Shown in pieces: positions 17,419-25,964 of a stretch of 64,000 bases of DNA. The translations under genes were made by a program, and so were the position numbers. The DNA is taken from assembly GCA_036502025.1 (NCBI GenBank), contig DASXZJ010000171.1, forward strand, positions 3,419 through 67,418. The letters run 5' to 3'. The DNA is from Bog-473 sp036502025 (lineage in GTDB: Bacteria; Actinomycetota; Acidimicrobiia; Acidimicrobiales; RAAP-2). Each line of letters begins with the position of its first letter. Position 1 is the stretch's first letter. The notes beneath the pieces were generated by a model, which saw only the letters and a program-made list of their open reading frames with translations, was not told the DNA's origin and searched no databases.

Positions 17419-18896
17419 CAGCGCACCTGCCTTGGTAGAGCGAATTGGACGGTTTCTTCAGTCGTTCGGTGCTCGGTCAGATCGACCGGCCCCAGCAGTC
17501 CCAGCGCGTCGATCACACCGGTCACCAGGGTGTCGGGAGCCGACGCCCCCGCGGTGAGGCCGATGGTGGTGGCGCCGCCGAGCCACTCCAGCCAGAGATC
17601 GGACGCATCCTCAATGAGTTCGGCCCGGCAGCCCTCGCGGCGCGCCACCTCGACCAGGCGTGCCGTGTTCGAGGAATTGGTCGAACCCACCACCAGCACG
17701 AGATCGCACAGCGGGGCCAGGGCGCGCACGGCGTCCTGCCGGTTCTGCGTGGCGTAGCAGATGTCCTGGCCGCTCGGGCCGACCAGACGGGGGAAGCGCC
17801 GGTGCAGCGCGGCGACGATCTCGGCGGTCTCGTCGGTGGCCAGCGTGGTCTGGGTCAGGTAGGCCACCTGCTCGTGGTCGCCGACGTCGAGATCCGCCAC
17901 GTCGTCGGGGGTTTGCACCAGGGAGATCTGGTCGGGCGCCTCACCGATCGTCCCGACCACTTCCTCGTGCCCGGCGTGGCCGATGAGGACGATCCGGTGG
18001 CCCTGGGTCAGGTAGCGGCGGGCCTCGTGGTGCACCTTGGCCACCAGGGGGCAGGTGGCGTCGATCACCATGAGGTCAGGCCGGTCGGCCGCCTCGGCGC
18101 GGACGGCCGGGGAGACTCCGTGGGCCGCGAGAACCACCGTGGCCCGGTCGGGCACCTGGTCCAGCTCGGCCACGAAGATGGCCCCTTTGGCTTGGAGGTC
18201 AGCCACCACGTGCGCGTTGTGGACGATCTGGCGGCGCACGTAGACCGGTCGCCCGAATCGCTCCAGGGCGCGCTCGACGATCTCGATGGCCCGTTCGACG
18301 CCGGCACAGAAGGAGCGCGGCCCGGCCCGCAGGACGTGGTGTGGCCCAACGGCCCGGGCCCAGCGCTCGAGCGACGATCGGACGCCCAACAGGGATCCCA
18401 CGGCGCGCAGTTGGGCCTGGATGGTCTCGTTCCGTCCCGTCTCGACCACCGTTCGCACGGCGGCCAGTGGATGGTCCGGCAGCTCTTGGGCCACCCAGGC
18501 GGACTCGGTGTCCCAGGCGATGGCTCCCGCGGCCGCGAACGCGGCCCCCTCCCGCGCCGAGGGGGCGGTGGCGGACGAGATGACAGGACCGCAGCGGACG
18601 TCGAGACCCAGTCGGTGCAGATCATCGGCCACCAGCGGGGCCGCTGGGAGAACACGCGGCGCCGAGCCGTCGGTGGTCCGCAGTTCGGTGGCCACCACCA
18701 ACTCCCCGGTTCGCAAGGTTGGGTCCAACCCGCGGGCGGTGCCGCAGAGGGCCACCGGCGCGCCCGGGGCCAGCGCGACCCGCAGACGGCGCAGGCCGTC
18801 GGGGGCGCGGCCACGGCTCGAAGTCACGGTGAAGACGTTGCCCCCGATGGCTCCCGCTTCCATCCGCTCGGCTACTACCACGGCCAGGTCAGCCAT
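17418..18896 (-). CDS. HpnG-like nucleoside phosphorylase fused to IspH (HMBPP reductase)
   Basis: This single 492-residue frame joins two enzymes. Residues 1 to about 175 resemble the hopanoid-associated phosphorylase HpnG (GTARGLDPTLRTGELVVA, and WDTESAW at the purine/substrate acid), which converts adenosyl-hopane to ribosyl-hopane. Residues about 185-492 are a full IspH with its three cluster cysteines (SFCAGVERA, DATCPLVAK, DICYATQN), HNAHVV, IGHAGHEE, YLTQTT, GSTNSSNT and TAGASAPD. IspH makes IPP and DMAPP in the last MEP step. The start overlaps the shc stop by 8 nt (18889-18896). I see no stop or frameshift at the junction. The fusion ties side-chain processing and precursor supply in one protein. 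Confidence 0.9.
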   Translation of the reverse strand: MADLAVVVAERMEAGAIGGNVFTVTSSRGRAPDGLRRLRVALAPGAPVALCGTARGLDPTLRTGELVVATELRTTDGSAPRVLPAAPLVADDLHRLGLDVRCGPVISSATAPSAREGAAFAAAGAIAWDTESAWVAQELPDHPLAAVRTVVETGRNETIQAQLRAVGSLLGVRSSLERWARAVGPHHVLRAGPRSFCAGVERAIEIVERALERFGRPVYVRRQIVHNAHVVADLQAKGAIFVAELDQVPDRATVVLAAHGVSPAVRAEAADRPDLMVIDATCPLVAKVHHEARRYLTQGHRIVLIGHAGHEEVVGTIGEAPDQISLVQTPDDVADLDVGDHEQVAYLTQTTLATDETAEIVAALHRRFPRLVGPSGQDICYATQNRQDAVRALAPLCDLVLVVGSTNSSNTARLVEVARREGCRAELIEDASDLWLEWLGGATTIGLTAGASAPDTLVTGVIDALGLLGPVDLTEHRTTEETVQFALPRQVR

Positions 18897-20823
18897 GGTC
18901 CCACCCGTGGACGTAGCGGCCCAGGGCCATCACCGGGAAGATCAGGTGGTAGAGGTGGTAATTGATATAGAAGTCCCCCGGGAACCCGGTGCCGGTGAAC
19001 GGTGTGTCGTCCCACGAGCCGTCGGACCGCTGGGTGTCGACCAGGAAGGCGACGGCGCTCTCGGTCACGGGACCGCGCTCGCCGGCGGCCAGCAGCGCCA
19101 GGAGCACCCACGCCGTCTGGCAGGCCGTGGAGGCCCCTCGGCCCTGGGCAACGGCATCGTCGTACGAGCGCAGATCCTCGCCCCATCCCCCGTCCGGGTT
19201 CTGGTGGGCCTCCATCCAGTCCACCGCCCGGCGCACGGCCGGATGGTCCGGGGCCAGGCCGGCCGCGATGACCGCCGGCACCACGGCACCGGTCCCGTAG
19301 GTGTAGTTGGCCCCCCAACGTCCGAACCACGAGCCGTCGGGCTCCTGGGCCTCGAGCAACCAGGAGACGCCCCGTGCGGTGGCGGGACCCTGCCGCCCCA
19401 GGATCGACAGCATCTCGACGACGTGGGCGGTCACGTCGGCGCTGGGCGGATCGATGAGCTCGCCGAAGTCGCAGAAGGGGAGTTCGCGACACAGGACCTG
19501 CGTGTTGTCGACGTCGAAGGCGGCCCACCCGCCGTCTCGGCACTGCATGCCCTCGGTCCAAGCCACCGCGCGCGCCACCGCGCCGTGGTCGGGCTGGGCG
19601 ACGCGCCGAAGCGCCAGCACCACCTCGGCGGTGTCGTCGATATCGGGGTAGTTGTCGTTGGCGAACTCGAAGGCCCACCCCCCGGGGGCCAGGTTGGGCC
19701 GCCGCACGCTCCAGTCACCGGGGACCGTGATCTCCTGGTCCACCAGCCAGCGCGCCGCGTGGCGCAGTGCCGGGTGGTCGGGCGGGACGCCGCCGTCGGC
19801 CAGGGCCTGCACGGCCAGGGCGGTGTCCCAGACCGGCGACTGGCATGCCTCGACCCGACGACCTGCTTCGTCCTCAATGGTGAAGCCGTCCAGACCGGCC
19901 AGTCCCGACTGCATCACCGGATGGTCGAGCGCGTACCCCTGCAGGTGCAATGCCATGAGTGAGTACACCCATGGCGGTTGAATGCCGCCCCATGAGCCGT
20001 CGGCCTCCTGGCGTTGGAGGATCCAACGTTCGGCCGCGCCGAGCGAGAAGCGGCGCAGCACACCGAGGGGTCGCCGTTCGTAGGCGTGCAGGACCCGGTC
20101 GAGGAGTTCGAATCGACCGGCCCAGGTCGTGAGCGGGCGTCGCCCCGTCCTCGTCCTCGTCACCGACGCCGTCGCCGAAGCCGAGGTCGCATCCGCGTGC
20201 AACTCGTCGAGGTCGACGGTCAGCGGGCGGATCGGGCGATGGGCGCTGATCACCGTCAGGGCCACCACGGTCTGGCGGGCCCAGCACCCGAAGTCGTAGA
20301 TATTGAGAGGGATCCACGGTGGCAGCAGCACCAATTCGGGCGGCAGCACCGGGAGGTCCTCCCAGGGCCACTGTCCGAAGAGAGCCAGCCAGATGCGGGT
20401 GAACACCCGGCTGGCGGCGATCCCGCCGGCTCGGCGAACGTAGGCCCCCGCCCGGCGCAGGTGCGGGGCGTCGATGGGGTCGCCGGCCAGTCGGAGGGCC
20501 ACGTACGCCTCGATGGTGGTCGAGAGATCCGCCGGACCCCCGTGGTAGTTGGCCCACGTGCCGTCCTCGCGCTGGCGCGAGCGGATCCAGCGGGCCGAGG
20601 CCGCGGTCTGTTCCTCGGTCCGGATGCCGAGGAACTGGCGCAGCAGGAGATCCTCGGCGTCCATCGTGACATTGGTTTCCAGCTCGCCCTTCCACCAACC
20701 GTCTTCGTGCTGACGGGCCAGGAGCGCCGCCAGCGAGCGGTCCAGGCTGCTGGCCGCGGTGTCGCCGCTCGCCTCGACCACGGCCCGGGGTTGGCGCAAA
20801 TGGATCGCCGCCAGCGAGGTCAT
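18889..20823 (-). CDS. shc: Squalene-hopene cyclase
   Basis: The 644-residue product has typical cyclase length. The catalytic acid motif DIDD is at 394-397, and several QW repeats of the Q-x3-G-x-W type are visible (for example REDGTWANYHG near 85, EADGSWGGIQPPW near 275, RDGGWAAFD, PDGSWFGRWG, PDGGWGEDL, SDGSWDD). It folds squalene into hopene and is membrane-bound through a non-polar channel region. ATG 20823 overlaps the stop of the prenyl synthase (ATGA); the frame is open further upstream, but that portion is the opposite reading of the prenyl synthase. Confidence 0.96.
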   Translation of the reverse strand: MTSLAAIHLRQPRAVVEASGDTAASSLDRSLAALLARQHEDGWWKGELETNVTMDAEDLLLRQFLGIRTEEQTAASARWIRSRQREDGTWANYHGGPADLSTTIEAYVALRLAGDPIDAPHLRRAGAYVRRAGGIAASRVFTRIWLALFGQWPWEDLPVLPPELVLLPPWIPLNIYDFGCWARQTVVALTVISAHRPIRPLTVDLDELHADATSASATASVTRTRTGRRPLTTWAGRFELLDRVLHAYERRPLGVLRRFSLGAAERWILQRQEADGSWGGIQPPWVYSLMALHLQGYALDHPVMQSGLAGLDGFTIEDEAGRRVEACQSPVWDTALAVQALADGGVPPDHPALRHAARWLVDQEITVPGDWSVRRPNLAPGGWAFEFANDNYPDIDDTAEVVLALRRVAQPDHGAVARAVAWTEGMQCRDGGWAAFDVDNTQVLCRELPFCDFGELIDPPSADVTAHVVEMLSILGRQGPATARGVSWLLEAQEPDGSWFGRWGANYTYGTGAVVPAVIAAGLAPDHPAVRRAVDWMEAHQNPDGGWGEDLRSYDDAVAQGRGASTACQTAWVLLALLAAGERGPVTESAVAFLVDTQRSDGSWDDTPFTGTGFPGDFYINYHLYHLIFPVMALGRYVHGWDHG

Positions 20824-21824
20824 CGGTCGCGCTCGGTCACGAAATGGGCCAGGGCTACCAACTCGTGCTTGGGGCCTGGCACCAGGGTCACGCGGTCGAG
20901 CGCGGCGAGGGCCAGGTCGAGATGGAGGTCGGCCAGGGCCATGGTCTCCCGGCGTCCTCCGCACTCGTCGATCAGCGCCCCGGCTCGGGTCACCTCCTCG
21001 GGCGACAGGTCGCCGTCGAGCAGGGTGCGGAGCTCGGCCCGGCGGCCGCCGGCCCGAGCCAGCGCGAGCGTGACCGGGAGGGTCTTCTTGTGCTGGGAGA
21101 GATCGCTCCCCACGGGCTTGCCGGTGTGGGCCGGCTCTCCCCATATCCCGAGCACATCGTCGACCGCCTGGAAGGCGGTGCCCAGGTGTGACCCGAACGC
21201 CGCCAGGGCTTCGACGGTCGCGTCCGGCGCCCCGGCCAGGATGGCGCCCAGGGAGACGGCGCACGACAGGAGAGCCGACGTCTTCCCGAACTCCATATCG
21301 AGGCACTCCGCCACCGTGACGACCGGCCGGGACTCGAAGGCCATGTCGTCGGCTTGACCGGCGATCATGAACTGGGTCCCCTGGGCCAGGCAATGGGCGG
21401 CCCGCACGCGCTCAGGTGTCGGCTCGTCGAGTAGGAGCTGTAGCGCCAGCGTGGCCAACGCGTCCCCGGCGATGATGGCCGGCCCGATCCCGTACTCGGT
21501 CCACACCGTCGACCGGTGGTGTCGCTCCAGATCGCCATCGATGATGTCGTCGTGAATCAGCGAGAAGTTGTGGACCAGCTCGATGGCCACGGCGCCGACC
21601 ACTCCGGTCTCTTCGGCCGCCCCCGTCGCCGCGGCGGAGAGGAGGGCCAGCGCGGCGCGTACCCCCTTCCCTCCACCGGCCAGGTGGTGCTCAACCGGAC
21701 CACGCTGGGTGGGACTCAAGCGGGCCACCGCGTCATCGAGCGCAGCCGCCACCACGAGGGCGGTGCGGGACAAGGTCGCCGCGGCCGTGACGTTGGCGGT
21801 GGGCGCGGGCGCAAATGTGGTCAT
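20820..21824 (-). CDS. Polyprenyl diphosphate synthase (farnesyl-type, hopanoid-associated)
   Basis: The 334-residue protein has both aspartate-rich motifs of trans-prenyl synthases: LIHDDIIDGD near 94-103 and FQAVDDVLGIWGE near 216. GGKGVRAAL near 50 binds the diphosphate. It should supply farnesyl diphosphate for squalene made by HpnC/D/E. Product chain length cannot be decided from sequence alone; the residues before the first motif (ELVHNFSL) have a bulky Phe, fitting a short product. ATG 21824 overlaps the hpnE stop. Confidence 0.88.
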   Translation of the reverse strand: MTTFAPAPTANVTAAATLSRTALVVAAALDDAVARLSPTQRGPVEHHLAGGGKGVRAALALLSAAATGAAEETGVVGAVAIELVHNFSLIHDDIIDGDLERHHRSTVWTEYGIGPAIIAGDALATLALQLLLDEPTPERVRAAHCLAQGTQFMIAGQADDMAFESRPVVTVAECLDMEFGKTSALLSCAVSLGAILAGAPDATVEALAAFGSHLGTAFQAVDDVLGIWGEPAHTGKPVGSDLSQHKKTLPVTLALARAGGRRAELRTLLDGDLSPEEVTRAGALIDECGGRRETMALADLHLDLALAALDRVTLVPGPKHELVALAHFVTERDR

Positions 21825-23188
21825 CTCGCCACCTTCTCGAGGGTTCTCCGATGTTCCGAAACGCGAGGGGGTTCGGCGAGTTCGAGGCAGGCAGACGCGG
21901 CGCTGAGGCCGCTGCGCACGGCGCCTTCCATGGTGGCGGGCCACCCGGTGTCACACCAGGCTCCGGCCAGGAAGAGTCCCGGGACGCGGGTGCGGCAGGA
22001 CGGGCGCCGCGAAGCCGTGCCGGGGATGCCGCGAAAGGTGGCGGCGCGTTCACGGGTGACCACACCGTCGAGCAACCGGGCGGTGCGGGCGGTGGGGTGG
22101 AGATCCCCGAGTGCGGTGAAGAAGGTGCGGATCAGCTCGGTGGAGGGCTGGGCGATGAAGGAGTCGGCAGCCGACAACGAGATGGAGAGGCACTGGCCCG
22201 AGCGCGCCCCGCTCGAGGCGGTTCGATCGAAGAGGAACTGGATCGGCGAGTCGAGCACGGCCGCCAGGGGCAGGTCGGTCACCGGGCGGTCCAGCACCAG
22301 GTGCACGTTGACGATGGGGGACTGACCCAGCCCGATCCCCGGCGGCAGCACACCGGTGGGGACGATCTCCTGAGCGACTTCGGGTGGCGTGGCCACCACC
22401 ACGGCGTCGGCGGCGTAACGACGCTGGTCCGCCAGCACGGCGAAGCCGCCGTTGTCCTGATGTGAGATGGCCTGGACGCGGGCACCGAGCACGGTCTGCA
22501 CCCGGGCCCGGCTCAGCGCCTGAGCGGCGTGGTCCCCGTGCAACTCACCCAGCGGCGCAGTGGACCAGCCGACGTCGCCCGCGTCGGCCCGGTCGAGCAG
22601 GCCGGTTCGGAACACCTTGACGGCGAGGGCGAGGGAGGCCTGCGACGCCGGGAGGTTCAGGCTGGGGAGCGCGATGAGATCCCACAGCCGCTCGATGGCC
22701 CGGTCGCCCTGGCCGTGCCGGGACAACCAACGGCCGAAGGTGATGGTGTCGAGCGCCGGATCGTCGGGGTCCAGGTGGCGCAGGGCGAGAGCGGCGCGGG
22801 CCAGGCGCAGGCGATCGGCCCGGCCGAGATGCGTGTAGCGAGCCAGTGCCGGACCGAGGTGCAACGGTGCCGGCAGGGAGCTCCGGGTGATGCTGGAGCA
22901 CACACCCCCCCGAGGCGAGAGCACCGGGATGTCGAGCCGCCGCTGCAAGTGGACGCCGTCAGTGGCGCCGAGGCGATCCAGGAACTGCCGATAGGCCGTG
23001 CAACAGCGGAGGAACACGTGTTGTCCGTTGTCGAACGACAGGCCGTTGCGCCGCAGCGACCAGGTGAGCCCGCCCAGCCGCCGCCGCCCTTCGAGGAGCG
23101 TGACCTCGGCCCCGGCATCGGCCAGCGTGAGGGCGGCGCGCAGCCCGGCCAGTCCGCCGCCGACGACCACGACGCGGCGGGTACTCAC
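21821..23188 (-). CDS. hpnE: Squalene-associated FAD-dependent desaturase HpnE
   Basis: The 455-residue product begins with the FAD-binding VVVVGGGLAGLRAAL dinucleotide fold and an LEGRRRLGGLTWS second motif, and ends with the GLFLAGAWCDTGWPATMEGAV C-terminal FAD signature. HpnE reduces hydroxysqualene to squalene after HpnD and HpnC. GTG 23188 overlaps the hpnD stop (GTGA). Length and context match the family. Confidence 0.93.
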   Translation of the reverse strand: MSTRRVVVVGGGLAGLRAALTLADAGAEVTLLEGRRRLGGLTWSLRRNGLSFDNGQHVFLRCCTAYRQFLDRLGATDGVHLQRRLDIPVLSPRGGVCSSITRSSLPAPLHLGPALARYTHLGRADRLRLARAALALRHLDPDDPALDTITFGRWLSRHGQGDRAIERLWDLIALPSLNLPASQASLALAVKVFRTGLLDRADAGDVGWSTAPLGELHGDHAAQALSRARVQTVLGARVQAISHQDNGGFAVLADQRRYAADAVVVATPPEVAQEIVPTGVLPPGIGLGQSPIVNVHLVLDRPVTDLPLAAVLDSPIQFLFDRTASSGARSGQCLSISLSAADSFIAQPSTELIRTFFTALGDLHPTARTARLLDGVVTRERAATFRGIPGTASRRPSCRTRVPGLFLAGAWCDTGWPATMEGAVRSGLSAASACLELAEPPRVSEHRRTLEKVAR

Positions 23189-24021
23189 AGTTGGGCACCG
23201 ACCAGGCTCCGGCCGGCGATCCACACCTTCTCGGCCGTTGGCAGCGAGAGCCGTCCTCGGGTCACGGCCACGGGATCCCGGGCGATGCGCACCAGCAGGC
23301 GGTGGTAGATCCCGGCCATGACGCCCACGCAGGCCCGGCTGCGGCGATTGAGCAGGGGCAGCAGCGGCAAGCCACGCTCGAACCACTCCTGGGCGCGCTC
23401 ACATTCGAACGCGACCAAGCGGGCCACCGCCTCGGGCGGTCCCGACAGATCCGGTGGGCAGCGATGGGCGGCGGCGTCGGCCGCCGGCAGGTAGACGCGG
23501 CCGTTCCCCCGATCCTCGAGGACGTCGCGCAGGATGTTGGTGATCTGGAGCGCGACGCCAAGGTCGTCGGCCCGCGCCACGGCCCTCGGCTCATCGGCAC
23601 CGAAGACCGCCAGGGAGAGCCGACCGATGGAACCGGCGACGAGCCGGCAGTAGGCGACGAGGTCGTCGAACGTGGCGTAGGACGTCCCGAGGACGTCCAT
23701 CTCACACCCGTCGATCAACTCGTCGAACGCACCGAGTGGAAGGTCGTAGCGCCTGTCCGCCGCCGCCACGGCGACCAGCACCGGGTCCTCGGTGTCCGCC
23801 GCAACGGGATGCAGGCTCCGGCGCACCTGGTCCAGCGCGAGAAGCTTGTGGTCGGGGGCCCAGGTGCCGTCACCTATGTCATCGATGCGTCGGGCCAGGG
23901 CGTAGACCGCGGACAGGGCTTGACGCTCGGGCACCCGCAGGAGCCGGATGCCGTACCCGAAGTTCTTGGCTTCCCGGCGGGTGATCTCCTCGCAGGCCCG
24001 GTAGGCCACCTCGGCGTTCAC
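23185..24021 (-). CDS. hpnD: Presqualene diphosphate synthase HpnD
   Basis: This 278-residue squalene/phytoene-synthase-fold protein carries the two acidic motifs ARRIDDIGDG near 43 and ITNILRDVLEDRGNGRVYLP near 150-170. HpnD joins two farnesyl diphosphates to presqualene diphosphate. I chose GTG 24021, which overlaps the hpnC stop (GTGA) and gives normal family length; an upstream start would add 25 residues of no similarity. Confidence 0.93.
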   Translation of the reverse strand: MNAEVAYRACEEITRREAKNFGYGIRLLRVPERQALSAVYALARRIDDIGDGTWAPDHKLLALDQVRRSLHPVAADTEDPVLVAVAAADRRYDLPLGAFDELIDGCEMDVLGTSYATFDDLVAYCRLVAGSIGRLSLAVFGADEPRAVARADDLGVALQITNILRDVLEDRGNGRVYLPAADAAAHRCPPDLSGPPEAVARLVAFECERAQEWFERGLPLLPLLNRRSRACVGVMAGIYHRLLVRIARDPVAVTRGRLSLPTAEKVWIAGRSLVGAQL

Positions 24022-24866
24022 CGGGACCTCTTCACGGAGGAGGCCACCAAATTGGTCAGGACACGGGTGCCGAGGCGAAAGGGTCGGGGCCGGCACCGTC
24101 GGCCCAGCACGTCGTAGTCGGCGCGCGCCATGGCATCGAGCGCAGCCTGCCCGCCGGCGCCGAATCCGCAGACGGCGATCCGAGGACCGAGAGGGAGCGC
24201 CCGGGCCAGCGGCACCGCGGAGCCGAGCAGGCGGCGGGCTCGACCGGCTTGGTGCCGGAGCACCGCCCGGAGCGGCGGCCCGGCCCGAGGATCGGAGAGG
24301 TCCGATTCGCGGCAGGCAAATGACCTCAGATCGCTCTGGGGCAGGTAGATCCGGCCGCAGGCAGCATCCTCCGCCACATCACCGAGGTGCTCGACCACCT
24401 GTAGGCCGACACACACGTCGTCGGAGAGAGCAACGCGGGCCGGCGTGCTCTCACCGAATACCGCCAGGACGAGCCGTCCGACCGGGGCCGCCGAGAGCCG
24501 GCAATAGTCGACGAGCGCGTCAAAGGTTTCGTACCGGTGGACGACCTGGTCGCGCCGATTCGCCTCGATCAGGTCGCGGAAGGGCCGGAGCGGAAGATCG
24601 CACTGCGCCATGGTCGGGCTGAGCCGCCGCAACAGGGGATGGTCGGCCTGGCCGACCGCCGCCAGTTCGAGCTCGGCTTCGAGCCAGTCCAGCAGGGCCA
24701 ACCGATCTCCCTCAGCCTCGTCACCAATGTCATCGGCCAGGCGGGCAAAGCCGTAGATGGCCAGGAGATGGCCGCGCACGGCCCGGGGCAAGAAGCGCGT
24801 GGCCACGGGGAAGTTCTCCGAACCTGCTTGCTCAACAACCGCGTCCACCGAGGGGACGGCCGACAA
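24018..24866 (-). CDS. hpnC: Hydroxysqualene synthase HpnC
   Basis: The 282-residue product has the family start SENFPVATRFLPRAVR, followed by GFARLADDIGDE (first acidic motif) and VVEHLGDVAEDAACGRIYLP (second motif). HpnC converts presqualene diphosphate to hydroxysqualene. It is first gene of the hopanoid operon. The best start is TTG 24866, with no clear ribosome site; a GTG seven codons in is an alternative. A consensus-like promoter lies about 40 nt upstream. Confidence 0.9.
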   Translation of the reverse strand: MSAVPSVDAVVEQAGSENFPVATRFLPRAVRGHLLAIYGFARLADDIGDEAEGDRLALLDWLEAELELAAVGQADHPLLRRLSPTMAQCDLPLRPFRDLIEANRRDQVVHRYETFDALVDYCRLSAAPVGRLVLAVFGESTPARVALSDDVCVGLQVVEHLGDVAEDAACGRIYLPQSDLRSFACRESDLSDPRAGPPLRAVLRHQAGRARRLLGSAVPLARALPLGPRIAVCGFGAGGQAALDAMARADYDVLGRRCRPRPFRLGTRVLTNLVASSVKRSR

Positions 24867-24905
24867 TTGCTCAATCGTATAGTTCGGATGACCGGAGATT
24901 CATTA

Positions 24906-24934
24906 TTGATATACGCACACCCACGTCGTGTCAA
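24906..24934 (-). promoter_or_regulatory. Putative promoter of the hopanoid operon
   Basis: On the minus strand a perfect TTGACA (24934-24929) is followed after 17 nt by TATCAA (24911-24906), close to the sigma-A consensus. Transcription would begin near 24899, about 33 nt before the hpnC TTG. It lies between the MerR-TetR-type regulator and hpnC on the same strand. Confidence 0.6.
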
Positions 24935-25062
24935 TAGAGATCGCGCCGTAGTTCGCAGCAGAGCGAGCGCGGTGGTACGTCGAGGGCCGGCGGCGGCCAA
25001 CGCGTGATGTTCAATCAAACATTCGTTGGCGTCGACTCGACGCGCCGACATCGGTGCCGGCG

Positions 25063-25114
25063 GCGCGTCAGGTGGCGGCGCGTCAGGTGGCGTCGAGTCA
25101 GGTGGCGTCGAGTC
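25063..25114. repeat. 15-bp tandem repeat at the 3' end of the regulator gene
   Basis: Three full 15-bp copies (25063-25077, 25078-25092, 25093-25107) and a 7-nt part copy share the core GTCAGGTGGCG. The unit is five codons long, so on the minus strand each copy has TGA in the same frame; the first TGA met (25100-25098) is the stop of the regulator gene. Copy-number change would alter only untranslated DNA in that frame. Confidence 0.75.
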
Positions 25115-25964
25115 CGAGCGCGTCGTGCAAGAGGGCGAGCACCGCGGTGCGCACGACGAGCCGGGCCTGCTTGGCCAGGCCTTTTCCCGGCCGCAGATGC
25201 GGCTGCAGGCGGTCGGCCAGCTCGCGCATGAGCTCGGCCGTGACGCCGGTGAGTTCCGTGGATCCTCGTCGCTCCCGCATGGTGGCTTCCAGCAGGAGAG
25301 ACACGTAGGGCTCAAGCAACTTCTCCAGGAGTGCGCTGGCCGGCCCGGCTGACACGGCTGTGCCGAGCTCGTCGAGCTCGTCGGCAATGACGTCGGGTAC
25401 CGAGCGCACGGCAGCCAGGAAAATGGCGTCTTTGGTTTCGAAATGCCGGTAGAACGAACCCTTGGCCACCTCAGCCGCATCACAGATGTCAGCGATGTTG
25501 ACGCGGGCGTAGCCATCCTGAGCGAAGGCCTCCCGGGCCGCCATCAGGAGGCGTGCCGGTGGCTCCGAGAGTGCGGCGTCTTCAAGATGAGCCGCCACGA
25601 CCTGGTCCCACATCTCGGGCCGGAAGGCCTCTTCCTGGCCGTCAGGCAGCAGATCCGGCAGCACTTCGGCGATCGAGGCAAGGGACATTTGCCGCTCTTC
25701 ACGAAGGATGCGGATCATGGCCAGGGCCTCGACATGCCGCTCGTCGTAGTGGAATCGATTCGCCGCAATGACGGTTGGTTCGGGGAGGAGGCCGAGCCGG
25801 TGGTAGTAGTGGATGGTTGGCACGCGTATCCCTGTGCGCTCAGCCAATTCGGAAATGGTGAACGGGCCTTTGACGCGGGTTGGCCGCTTGACTCGCCTGG
25901 TTATATTGACCTGTGGTGTCGTCCTGCGTGTCGCTTCTGACTGATTCCAGCGCGTGCCTGCCAC
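25098..25964 (-). CDS. Chimeric transcriptional regulator: MerR-type and TetR-type DNA-binding domains
   Basis: The 288-residue protein has a MerR-type winged helix at about 34-105 (FTISELAERTGIRVPTIHYY, then RFHYDERHVEALAMIR) followed by a TetR-type helix-turn-helix at about 130-180 (INADICDAAEVAKGSFYRHF-like segment, read as VNIADICDAAEVAKGSFYRH) and a TetR ligand-binding region to the end. No start codon exists in frame between 25964 and the MerR domain apart from a late TTG, so the gene must begin at GTG 25964 or ATG 25985, overlapping the divergent DegV gene by about 50 nt. It could control the hopanoid operon downstream, degV, or itself. Confidence 0.75.
   Translation of the reverse strand: MAGTRWNQSEATRRTTPQVNITRRVKRPTRVKGPFTISELAERTGIRVPTIHYYHRLGLLPEPTVIAANRFHYDERHVEALAMIRILREERQMSLASIAEVLPDLLPDGQEEAFRPEMWDQVVAAHLEDAALSEPPARLLMAAREAFAQDGYARVNIADICDAAEVAKGSFYRHFETKDAIFLAAVRSVPDVIADELDELGTAVSAGPASALLEKLLEPYVSLLLEATMRERRGSTELTGVTAELMRELADRLQPHLRPGKGLAKQARLVVRTAVLALLHDALGLDAT
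25899..25911. promoter_or_regulatory. Imperfect palindrome over the degV -10 region
   Basis: GGTTATATTGACC is a near-symmetric 13-bp element (GGTnA...TnACC). It contains TATATT (25902-25907), 5 nt before the degV GTG, consistent with a leaderless promoter. It also lies inside the 5' coding part of the opposing regulator gene, so it is a candidate autoregulatory operator. Confidence 0.35.

Noticed and set aside
18889..21393. Squalene-hopene cyclase with a 190-residue N-terminal extension
   Set aside because: The extension is the out-of-frame reading of the prenyl synthase; ATG 20823 with a 4-nt overlap gives standard cyclase length.
25063..25114. Possible CRISPR-like repeat
   Set aside because: The copies are head-to-tail with no spacers and only 15 bp long.
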